Shown here: positions 43,509 to 51,298 of the stretch, piece by piece
How the letters are laid out: every line of letters begins with the position of its first letter
Numbering within the stretch: the first letter of the stretch is position 1
Assembly: GCA_022448945.1 (NCBI GenBank)
Contig: JAKVCV010000012.1
Coordinates: 71,268 to 135,267, forward strand
Source: Saprospiraceae bacterium
GTDB taxonomy: Bacteria > Bacteroidota > Bacteroidia > Chitinophagales > Saprospiraceae
Direction of reading: 5' to 3'
DNA length: 64,000 nucleotides
Made by a program: the position numbers and the translations under genes
The notes under the pieces: model-generated
What the model saw: the letters and a program-made list of their open reading frames with translations, nothing else
Database searches by the model: none
Told to the model about the DNA's origin: nothing

Positions 43509-44075
43509 GTGGCAACAACATCAGATATTCGTAAAGGAATGTGTCTTGAACACAATAACCAAACATTTATAATAGTAGAATTTCAGCATGTAAAACCCGG
43601 AAAAGGTAACGCTTTTGTTCGTACTAAATTAAAAAATTTATCGAATGGTAAAGTAGTAGACCATACTTTCCCCGCAGGACATAAAATTCAGGATGTAAGA
43701 GTAGAACGCAGGAAATATCAATATCTATACGATGATGATGAACGCTTATACTTCATGAACAATGAAACATATGAGCAAATAGATATAATAAAAGAAATGT
43801 TGGACAATATTCAGTTTTTAAAAGAAGGAATGGATATAGAAGTTCTTTTCCATGCAGAAAAAGAAATCCCACTTGCTTGTTCCTTGCCTCAATATGTTAT
43901 TCTTGAAGTAGTTGAAATAGAACCAGGGGCAAAAGGCAACACTGCAACAAATGCTCAAACGCCTGCAATTCTTGAAACTGGTGCCGAAATTCGTGTGCCT
44001 ATGTTTATCAAAAAAGGGGATCTATTAAGAGTAGACACAGCAAGTGGTTCCTATATGGAACGCATTAAAAAATAA
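43509..44075 (+). CDS. efp: Translation elongation factor P
   Basis: The protein has 188 residues from the GTG at 43509 (start MATTSDIRKGMCLEH). This is the standard length, while the longer frame from a TTG at 43434 adds 25 residues outside the family and was dropped. The three OB-type domains are visible: FQHVKPGKGNAFVRTKLKN with the Lys at position 32 (the site modified in E. coli EF-P), then DERLYFMNNETYEQI, and the C-terminal GAEIRVPMFIKKGDLLRVDT. EF-P relieves ribosome stalling at proline runs. The next genes are accB and accC on the same strand; such an efp-accBC cluster is found in several phyla. Confidence 0.96.
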   Translation: MATTSDIRKGMCLEHNNQTFIIVEFQHVKPGKGNAFVRTKLKNLSNGKVVDHTFPAGHKIQDVRVERRKYQYLYDDDERLYFMNNETYEQIDIIKEMLDNIQFLKEGMDIEVLFHAEKEIPLACSLPQYVILEVVEIEPGAKGNTATNAQTPAILETGAEIRVPMFIKKGDLLRVDTASGSYMERIKK

Positions 44076-44185
44076 TTATCAAATAAAACATTTATTATAC
44101 AACAGAATGAAATAATTTTCAATTATTGAAATTCTGATTCATAGAATATTATATATTAATTTTTACCTTATAAAAAAAGCTTATT

Positions 44186-44689
44186 ATGGAGTTGGAGAAA
44201 ATCAAAGAACTCATTAAGTTGATTCAAAAAAGTAAAATTAGTGAATTCAAGTACGAAGACGAATCTACTAAATTTAGTATTCGAACAAAAAATTATTCTG
44301 CTTCAAAAGAAGTAGTTGTTCAACCACCTATGATGCATAGTGTACCAGTTCCTTCAGTCACACCATCTGCTGTTCCTAGCATAGCTACAAAGTCTGAAGA
44401 ACAACCTGTCGCACAAAACAATGACACACCTAAAGAAGAAAAAACGAATTATATTGAGATAAAATCTCCTATGGTTGGAACCTTTTATCGTTCCTCTTCA
44501 CCTGAAAAAGGTGCTTTTGTTAAAGTTGGTGATACAATCAGTGAAGATGATACTGTTTGCTTGATCGAAGCAATGAAGTTATTCAATGAAGTTAAAGCGG
44601 AAGTGAGTGGGCGCATAGTTAAAGTCATGGTTGAAGATGCTAGTCCTGTAGAGTACGATCAAGTTCTTTTCTTAGTTGAACCAGTTTAA
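44186..44689 (+). CDS. accB: Biotin carboxyl carrier protein of acetyl-CoA carboxylase
   Basis: The protein has 167 residues. The N-terminal helix region (MELEKIKELIKLIQKSKI) is followed by a Pro/Ser/Val-rich linker (about 45-85) and the biotinyl domain (90-167). The biotin attachment is K131 in CLIEAMKLFNEV. The domain's SPMVGTFYRS motif is present. It carries the carboxyl-biotin between the biotin carboxylase AccC (next gene) and the carboxyltransferase AccAD (not in the window) for malonyl-CoA synthesis. The efp gene precedes it after 110 bases. Confidence 0.96.
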   Translation: MELEKIKELIKLIQKSKISEFKYEDESTKFSIRTKNYSASKEVVVQPPMMHSVPVPSVTPSAVPSIATKSEEQPVAQNNDTPKEEKTNYIEIKSPMVGTFYRSSSPEKGAFVKVGDTISEDDTVCLIEAMKLFNEVKAEVSGRIVKVMVEDASPVEYDQVLFLVEPV

Positions 44690-44728
44690 TCTTTATCAGA
44701 GAACTTTTCATTGAACAATTTGGTAAAT

Positions 44729-44751
44729 AAAAAGTCGTAAAATGACTTTTT
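44729..44751 (+). terminator. Small hairpin between accB and accC
   Basis: AAAAAGTC and GACTTTTT form an 8-base stem with a 7-base loop ending in T-rich sequence. It lies 40 bases after the accB stop and may reduce read-through to accC. The stem is AT-rich, so the effect is uncertain. Confidence 0.35.
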
Positions 44752-44782
44752 ACCTTTTTATCTCTTTTCAAAACAAGAAAAT

Positions 44783-46129
44783 ATGTTTAAAAAAATATTG
44801 ATTGCCAATAGAGGCGAAATAGCTTTGCGTGTAATTCGAACTTGTAAGGAAATGGGAATTAAAACTGTTGCTATTTATTCTTCCGCAGATGCTGATAGTC
44901 TACATGTCCGTTTTGCAGATGAAGCAGTTTGTGTTGGACCCGCATCAAGTTCACTTTCCTATTTAAACATTCCTAACATAATGGCAGCTGTCGAAATCAC
45001 CAATGCGGATGCAGTGCATCCAGGCTATGGTTTTTTAGCAGAAAATGCTGAATTTGCAGAAATTTGTGGTCAAACTGGAGTCAAATTTATTGGACCTCAA
45101 CCTGAACATATACGAAAAATGGGTGACAAAATAACTGCAAAAGAAACTATGATTAAAGCAAATGTCCCTGTAGTGCCAGGTTCTGATGGTCTTGTTAAAA
45201 ACCTAGACGATGCAATTACAATTGCAAAAGAAGTTGGTTACCCAATCATGTTAAAAGCAACTGCTGGCGGTGGTGGTAAGGGTATGCGTTTGGTATGGAA
45301 TGAAGAAAAACTTGAAGAAAATTTAAACGCTGCTCAAAATGAAGCAAGAGCTTCCTTTGGAAATGATGGCATGTATATAGAAAAATTTGTTGAAGAACCT
45401 AGACATATTGAAGTACAAATTGCTGGAGACCAATATGGTACAGTTTGTCACCTTTCTGAACGTGAATGTTCAATTCAAAGAAGACACCAAAAACTATTGG
45501 AAGAAGCCCCTTCTCCTTTCTTGAATGAGGATTTACGTAAAAGAATGGGAAACTCTGCGATTGAAGCTGGTAAAGCGATTAATTATGAAGGTGTTGGCAC
45601 TGTAGAATTCCTTGTGGACAAACACCAAAATTATTACTTTATGGAAATGAATACCCGTATTCAAGTAGAACATACAGTAACAGAAGAAGTAATTGATTAT
45701 GACCTTATACGTGAACAAATCAAAATAGCTGCAGGTGAAAAAATCTCAGGTGAAAATTATTACCCTACGATGCATGCCATTGAATGCAGAATTAATGCTG
45801 AAGATCCATATAACAACTTCCGCCCTTGTCCAGGCCTAATTACTTCTTTTCATAGTGCAAAAGGCCATGGCATTAGAGTTGATACACATGTTTATGCTGG
45901 TTATACCATCTCACCTCATTACGATTCAATGATAGCAAAGTTGATTTGTAAAGCAAGAACTCGTGAAGAATGTATTGCAAAAATGAGGAGAGCTTTAGAT
46001 GAATTTATAGTAGAGGGCATTTCAACAACTGTACCTTTTCACAGAAAGTTAATGGACGATAAAAAATTTATTAAAGGCAACTTTACTACTAAATTTATTG
46101 AAACCTTTGATTTCAAAAAAGAAAAATAA
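44783..46129 (+). CDS. accC: Biotin carboxylase subunit of acetyl-CoA carboxylase
   Basis: The protein has 448 residues, the usual length. It begins [20 protein letters not shown] and has the ATP-grasp blocks [49 protein letters not shown], and [16 protein letters not shown] with the metal Glu and Arg that hold the carboxylation site. It carboxylates the biotin of AccB with ATP and bicarbonate. It lies 93 bases downstream of accB on the same strand and is followed by a clear terminator. Confidence 0.97.
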   Translation: MFKKILIANRGEIALRVIRTCKEMGIKTVAIYSSADADSLHVRFADEAVCVGPASSSLSYLNIPNIMAAVEITNADAVHPGYGFLAENAEFAEICGQTGVKFIGPQPEHIRKMGDKITAKETMIKANVPVVPGSDGLVKNLDDAITIAKEVGYPIMLKATAGGGGKGMRLVWNEEKLEENLNAAQNEARASFGNDGMYIEKFVEEPRHIEVQIAGDQYGTVCHLSERECSIQRRHQKLLEEAPSPFLNEDLRKRMGNSAIEAGKAINYEGVGTVEFLVDKHQNYYFMEMNTRIQVEHTVTEEVIDYDLIREQIKIAAGEKISGENYYPTMHAIECRINAEDPYNNFRPCPGLITSFHSAKGHGIRVDTHVYAGYTISPHYDSMIAKLICKARTREECIAKMRRALDEFIVEGISTTVPFHRKLMDDKKFIKGNFTTKFIETFDFKKEK

Positions 46130-46162
46130 ACCAAATACTGAAAAAACTAATTTATAATATTT

Positions 46163-46194
46163 AAGAGCTTAGTATTCTACTAAGCTCTTTTTTA
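46163..46194 (+). terminator. Terminator of the efp-accB-accC unit
   Basis: A perfect 10-base stem (AAGAGCTTAG and CTAAGCTCTT) with a 7-base loop is followed by a T run (CTCTTTTTT). It lies 34 bases after the accC stop. Confidence 0.88.
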
Positions 46195-46507
46195 ATTTAA
46201 GATAGATTAAATAATTAAGCCCGAACTATTTTAATAATAATAAAATAAATTAGAAGACTTAAGTCATTCAAAAAGACAAACAACTTTAGTTTTTTGTGCA
46301 TTTTTACTTGAATTGTGAACAAAAAATCACCCTACTACCTACTAATTTCTTGCTTTAATGAAAGAATTAATTTAATATTAAAACTGATTATGTTTTTTTT
46401 TTTTAAATTCATACATTGATTCTATACCTTTTAGGAAAATTTATGAAGTTATAAAACCAACTCTTCGTATTTTAAAATAGTTGATTTAATAAAACAAAAC
46501 TATAATT
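46195..46507. other. AT-rich leader region of the oxidoreductase operon
   Basis: No gene was found in these 313 bases. A run of 12 T lies at 46393-46404. The region must hold the promoter of the three-gene operon that follows, but no exact TTG/TAnnTTTG pair was identified. Confidence 0.35.
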
Positions 46508-48280
46508 TTGAAACCTACAGACATTAAAAATCCTGAATATTTTCATAAGGTTGTGGATTGTCAATATGCCTGCCCTGCACATACTCCAGTACCCGAATAT
46601 ATTCGATTAATCGCTGCTAAAAAATACACAGAAGCCTATATGATTAACTGGGAATCAAATGTGTTCCCTGGTATTTTAGGGCGAACTTGTGACCGCCCAT
46701 GTGAACCAGCATGTAGAAGAGGTAGAATAGATGAAGAGCCCGTTGCAATTTGTCGCTTAAAACGTGTTGCTGCTGACAATAAAGATAATGAAGTGGTCAA
46801 AAAATTAGTGCATCGTAAACCAAAACCAAATGGAAAAAAGATTGCGCTTATAGGCGGGGGCCCTGCTTCTTTAACTGTAGCTCGTGACCTTGCACCTCTT
46901 GGCTATGAGATTCATTTATACGATGAATGGGAAAAAGGTGGTGGTATGATGCGCACCCAAATACCTTCATTCCGTTTACCTGAATCAATTCTTGACGAGG
47001 AGATAAACTATATCCTAGATATGGGCATCCACACACATTTTAACACATTTGTATCTAGCATGAAAGAGATTCTTGAAAAGGATTATGATGCAATTTTTGT
47101 TGGGACTGGAGCCCCGAGTGGAAGGAATCTAAATATTCCAGGACGTGAAGCTGCAGATGCAAATATACATATAGGCATTGAATTTTTAGCAAATGTTGCT
47201 TTTGAACACAAAACCAAAGTTGGTAACAAAGTGATCGTTTTAGGTGGTGGAAATACAGCTATGGATTGCTGTAGGACATCACGTCGATTGGGTGGAAAAG
47301 ATGTTAAAGTAATTGTAAGAAGTCCTTTTAAAGATATGAAAGCGTCTCCGTGGGAAATTGAAGATGCAATACATGAAGATATACCAATTTTGAATAACAT
47401 GCCTCCTAAGGAGTTTGTCGTAGAAAATGGGAAACTAAAAGGTGTAATATTTGGTAAAGTTAAAGCCGAATATGATGAAAATGGAAGAAGAAAACTCATA
47501 CCTACAGGTGAACCAGATGAATTTATTGAAGCTGATGATGTGATGATTGCTATAGGACAAGATAATGCATTTCCCTGGATAGAAAGAGATCTTGGGATAG
47601 AATTTGGCAAATGGGATCTTCCAGTATTAGAAAAAGAAACATTTCAATCTACGCTTCCAAAAGTTTTTTTTGGTGGTGATGCTGCATTCGGCCCAGAAAA
47701 TGTAATTACTGCTGTTGCTCATGGACATCAAGCTGCTATCTCCATCGATAAATTTTGTAAAGGAGAAGATGTATCTGAACGATTGGCTCCAACTATAAAT
47801 CTGGCTACTCAAAAAATGGGTATCCATGAATGGATTTATGACAATTACATATCGGATGATGATAGATTTAAAGTCCCACATGCTGACAAAAAGAAATCTT
47901 TGAATGATCGTTTAGTAGAAGTTGAGCTAGGATTTGATGAAGATCTAGGATTTAGTGAAGCTCAAAGGTGTTTTAATTGTGACGTCCAAACAGTTTTCAA
48001 TACAGACAGATGTATCGAGTGTGATGCTTGTATGGATATATGCCCTACATCCTGCATCACTTTCACTTCTAATGGAGAGGAAGATGATTTGAGAACAAGA
48101 CTATTGGCCCCAGCTAACAATTTATCCCAGAGTCTATATGTATCTGATGTATTGCCTACAACTAAAGTTATGATCAAAGACGAAGATGTTTGTTTACACT
48201 GTGGATTATGTGCCGAAAGATGTCCTACAGCAGCTTGGGACATGCAAAAATTTTTATACAACGTAACTAAAGCAAGTTAG
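46508..48280 (+). CDS. GltD/DsrL-like FAD/NAD(P) oxidoreductase with N- and C-terminal Fe-S domains
   Basis: The protein has 590 residues from a TTG start; no ATG is available before the conserved N-terminus. The N-terminal Fe-S domain has C18, C22, C61, C65, C69 and C82 (DCQYACPAHTPVPEYIRLI, GRTCDRPCEPACRRGR). The FAD site is LIGGGPASL (about 114-122), the NAD(P) site VIVLGGGNTAMDC and a second FAD motif FFGGDAAFGPENV. The C-terminus has two 4Fe-4S sets (CIECDACMDICPTSC and CLHCGLCAERCPTAA). This architecture is that of DsrL and GltD-type flavoproteins. It likely moves electrons between NAD(P)(H) and the ferredoxin-type oxidoreductase whose subunits follow immediately (6 bases to the next start). 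It is cytoplasmic. Confidence 0.85.
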   Translation: MKPTDIKNPEYFHKVVDCQYACPAHTPVPEYIRLIAAKKYTEAYMINWESNVFPGILGRTCDRPCEPACRRGRIDEEPVAICRLKRVAADNKDNEVVKKLVHRKPKPNGKKIALIGGGPASLTVARDLAPLGYEIHLYDEWEKGGGMMRTQIPSFRLPESILDEEINYILDMGIHTHFNTFVSSMKEILEKDYDAIFVGTGAPSGRNLNIPGREAADANIHIGIEFLANVAFEHKTKVGNKVIVLGGGNTAMDCCRTSRRLGGKDVKVIVRSPFKDMKASPWEIEDAIHEDIPILNNMPPKEFVVENGKLKGVIFGKVKAEYDENGRRKLIPTGEPDEFIEADDVMIAIGQDNAFPWIERDLGIEFGKWDLPVLEKETFQSTLPKVFFGGDAAFGPENVITAVAHGHQAAISIDKFCKGEDVSERLAPTINLATQKMGIHEWIYDNYISDDDRFKVPHADKKKSLNDRLVEVELGFDEDLGFSEAQRCFNCDVQTVFNTDRCIECDACMDICPTSCITFTSNGEEDDLRTRLLAPANNLSQSLYVSDVLPTTKVMIKDEDVCLHCGLCAERCPTAAWDMQKFLYNVTKAS

Positions 48281-48286
48281 ATAATC

Positions 48287-50110
48287 ATGAAGATTAATGT
48301 GGTAAATGACTTTGTAATAAGATTTGCAAATGTGAATGGTAGTGGTTCTGCTAGTACAAATAACATGTTTGCGAAATCTATCTTTAGAATGGGAATTCCT
48401 GTTTCTCCAAAAAATATTTTTCCATCAAACATTCAAGGACTTCCTACTTGGTTTGAAGTTCGAGTAAACGAAAATGGATATCTCGGTCGTCGAGATGGAG
48501 TAGATATTATGGTCTCTCTAAATCCTCAATCTTTGGTGCCGGATATTGAATCCGTAAATCAGGGTGGCTATTTTATATACGACAGCACAAAAAAGCTACA
48601 TAGTCAATACATCCGACCTGATATAAATTATGTTGGCATCCCAATGATGCAATTGGCAATGGATAATTTTAAAATTCCTCGTTTACAACAACTTTTCAAA
48701 AACGTAATTTATTTAGGTGCACTTTGCGCATTAATTAATATAGATATTGATATAGTCAAAGGTATTATTGCTGAACAATTTGAAAAGAAACAAAAACTTA
48801 TCCCTTCGAACTATTTAGCTCTAGATTTAGGCTTTAATTGGGTGAAAGAAAATCTGGAGTATCCCTTGGGTATAACTGTTAATACATCGGACAAATTGGG
48901 TAATAAAATCCTAGTCGAAGGCAATGATGCATCTGCTTTAGGTGCTGTTTATGGGGGGGCAACTGTAATTGGATGGTATCCAATTACACCATCTACTTCT
49001 ATTGCTGGAGGTTTTGAAAACTATTGCAAAAAATATAGGGTTGATAAAGATTCTGGTAAGAACAAGTATGCTGTTGTTCAAGCTGAAGATGAATTAGCAG
49101 CCATGGGGATGGTAATTGGAGCTTCATGGAATGGTGCTAGAGCATTTACTACAACTTCTGGTCCTGGTGTTTCTCTAATGAGTGAATTTATTGGGCTGGC
49201 TTATTTTGCTGAAATTCCAGTTGTTTTGATTAATGTTCAAAGAGGTGGACCATCAACAGGAATGCCAACAAGAACACAACAACCTGATATTCTATCAACT
49301 GCTTACTGTTCACATGGAGATACTAAACATCCTATGTTATTCCCTAGCAATCCTACTGAATGCTTTGAAATGACAGCAGAATCTTTAGATTTAGCAAACA
49401 TATTACAAACACCTGTATTTCTGATGTCTGACCTGGATTTAGGTATGAATTATCATGTTACTGAACCCTTTAAATGGGATGACAACAAAAAATACAACAT
49501 GGGAAAAATCCTAAGCGCTGAAGATTTAGATAAATTAGAAGAATGGGGACGTTATTTGGATGTCGATAAAGATGGCATATGTTATCGCACAATTCCTGGA
49601 ACGCATCCAAGCAAAGGTTCCTTCTTTACTAGAGGAACTTCGCGAGATGAATATGCCAAATATACTGAAGATGGTTCTGTTTATGTAAGGGTAGTTGATC
49701 GGATTCTAAAAAAATGGGACACAACAAAAAAACATGTTCCTGGACCTGAGTTTTATCAAAAAGAATATAATTCTCAATATGGTTTAATATTTTTTGGGAC
49801 AACAACTTATTCTGCTTTAGAAGCAATGGACATTATGGAAGCAGAAGGCATAGAAATTGATTCAATGCGTATAAAATCATTCCCATTTAACGAACAAGTG
49901 GAAGACTTTTTAACCAAACATGATTATATTTTTGTAATTGAACAAAATCGCGATGCACAATTCCGCAGTTTAATTATTAATGAATTGGATATAAATCCTT
50001 CCAAATTAATTCCAATACTCAATTATGACGGAATGCCGATTACAGCTGCTACCATTATTAATTTAATAGAAAAAACTAATATCCTTCCGTTTAAAGTTGA
50101 ACAAGTGTAA
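48287..50110 (+). CDS. korA: 2-oxoacid:ferredoxin oxidoreductase, fused gamma-alpha subunit (KorA type)
   Basis: The protein has 607 residues. The N-terminal third (about 1-190) is the gamma domain (FANVNGSGSASTNNMFAKSI, DIMVSLNPQSL), and the rest is the alpha subunit. Conserved alpha blocks are GWYPITPSTSIAGGFENYC, QAEDELAAMGMVIGASWNGA, FTTTSGPGVSLMSEFIGLAY and NVQRGGPSTGMPTRTQQPDI. The last two mark the KorA/2-oxoacid oxidoreductase alpha family rather than pyruvate-specific PorA. With the beta subunit downstream it oxidises 2-oxoglutarate or a similar 2-oxoacid to the CoA thioester and reduces ferredoxin. The 2-oxoglutarate preference is an inference from family placement. It lies between the Fe-S flavoprotein and the beta subunit. 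Confidence 0.9.
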   Translation: MKINVVNDFVIRFANVNGSGSASTNNMFAKSIFRMGIPVSPKNIFPSNIQGLPTWFEVRVNENGYLGRRDGVDIMVSLNPQSLVPDIESVNQGGYFIYDSTKKLHSQYIRPDINYVGIPMMQLAMDNFKIPRLQQLFKNVIYLGALCALINIDIDIVKGIIAEQFEKKQKLIPSNYLALDLGFNWVKENLEYPLGITVNTSDKLGNKILVEGNDASALGAVYGGATVIGWYPITPSTSIAGGFENYCKKYRVDKDSGKNKYAVVQAEDELAAMGMVIGASWNGARAFTTTSGPGVSLMSEFIGLAYFAEIPVVLINVQRGGPSTGMPTRTQQPDILSTAYCSHGDTKHPMLFPSNPTECFEMTAESLDLANILQTPVFLMSDLDLGMNYHVTEPFKWDDNKKYNMGKILSAEDLDKLEEWGRYLDVDKDGICYRTIPGTHPSKGSFFTRGTSRDEYAKYTEDGSVYVRVVDRILKKWDTTKKHVPGPEFYQKEYNSQYGLIFFGTTTYSALEAMDIMEAEGIEIDSMRIKSFPFNEQVEDFLTKHDYIFVIEQNRDAQFRSLIINELDINPSKLIPILNYDGMPITAATIINLIEKTNILPFKVEQV

Positions 50111-50210
50111 TTTATGAATCATATCACCATAAATATCACTAAGTATTTAATGTTTTTCAATAAACAATCAATACCTAAAATTAAAACTATCTAGAACCAA
50201 AAAAAATAAA

Positions 50211-51257
50211 ATGACATTTGTAAAACCAACATTCAGACACCCTAAACAAGCTACAAATAAAATAGGCTTTGTTAAATCGGATTACGAAGGTACTATTTCT
50301 ACTTTATGTGCAGGATGTGGACATGACTCTATCAGTGCATCTATAGTTCAAGCTTGTTACGACATGTCAATTGAACCACATAAATTAGCAAAAATCTCTG
50401 GAATTGGTTGTTCATCGAAAACACCAACATATTTCTTAAGTAATTCTCATGGATTTAATTCTGTACACGGACGTATGCCCTCTGTCACAACAGGAGCAAA
50501 TATGGCAAATAAAGATTTGATTTATTTAGGAGTTTCAGGAGATGGCGATACTGCTTCAATTGGAATGGGACAATTTGTTCATGCTGTACGTCGCAATCTA
50601 AATATGGTTTATATTGTCATGAATAATGGTTGTTATGGTTTAACGAAGGGGCAAGATTCTGCGACAGCCGATTTTGGTTCTATTGGTAAATCCAAAATTC
50701 CAACTCCATTTCAAGCAATTGATTTAGCTGCTTTATGTCTAGAACTGGGGGGCACCTTTGTAGCTCGTTCTTTTTCCGGTGATAAAAATCAGTTAATCCC
50801 ATTAATTAAGGCTGGAATTTCTCATCCTGGTTTTGCCTTTATTGATTGTATTTCTCCCTGTGTGACTTTTAATAATAATACAAACTCTACTAAATCTTAT
50901 ACTTTTGTACGTGATCATCACGAAGCAACTGGAACACTTGACTACATTCCTCCTGAAAAAGAAATTAGTATAGATTATGAAGGAATAACCCAAGTGAAAT
51001 TGCACGACGGTTCTATGTTAAACCTTTCAAAATTATCTCCAAATTGGAATCCAAAAGATCGATTCTCTACTGTAAAAAGACTAGCTGAAGCAAAAGAAAA
51101 TGGTCAAATCTTAACTGGACTTCTGTATATTGATACAGAAAGTCAAGATTTACATACAATTAATAATACAGTGGACATACCACTTAACCAGTTAAAAGAA
51201 AAAGATTTGTGTCCAGGATCAAAAACATTAGAAAAGATCAATGAAGGATTTCGTTAA
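50211..51257 (+). CDS. korB: 2-oxoacid:ferredoxin oxidoreductase, TPP-binding beta subunit (KorB type)
   Basis: The protein has 348 residues. The Fe-S ligands are C33 and C36 (LCAGCGHDS), C67 (GIGCSS) and probably C217 (CISPC). TPP binding is shown by GVSGDGDTASIGMG (GDGD at 110-113) and by NNGCYGLTKGQ. FHPGF-like sequence (ISHPGFAFIDCISPC) completes the family pattern. It forms with KorA a cytoplasmic complex that uses TPP and one 4Fe-4S cluster. The gene starts 100 bases after korA on the same strand and ends 41 bases before the convergent TonB-receptor gene. Confidence 0.92.
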   Translation: MTFVKPTFRHPKQATNKIGFVKSDYEGTISTLCAGCGHDSISASIVQACYDMSIEPHKLAKISGIGCSSKTPTYFLSNSHGFNSVHGRMPSVTTGANMANKDLIYLGVSGDGDTASIGMGQFVHAVRRNLNMVYIVMNNGCYGLTKGQDSATADFGSIGKSKIPTPFQAIDLAALCLELGGTFVARSFSGDKNQLIPLIKAGISHPGFAFIDCISPCVTFNNNTNSTKSYTFVRDHHEATGTLDYIPPEKEISIDYEGITQVKLHDGSMLNLSKLSPNWNPKDRFSTVKRLAEAKENGQILTGLLYIDTESQDLHTINNTVDIPLNQLKEKDLCPGSKTLEKINEGFR

Positions 51258-51298
51258 AACAAGCTTAAGTAAAACGTTTATTGTTGAAATAACCACAA

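Noticed and set aside
46393..46404. T run as a second terminator
   Set aside because: It has no hairpin before it.
47083..47610. Minus-strand frame of 175 residues inside the Fe-S flavoprotein gene
   Set aside because: It is a shadow of the well-supported plus-strand gene.
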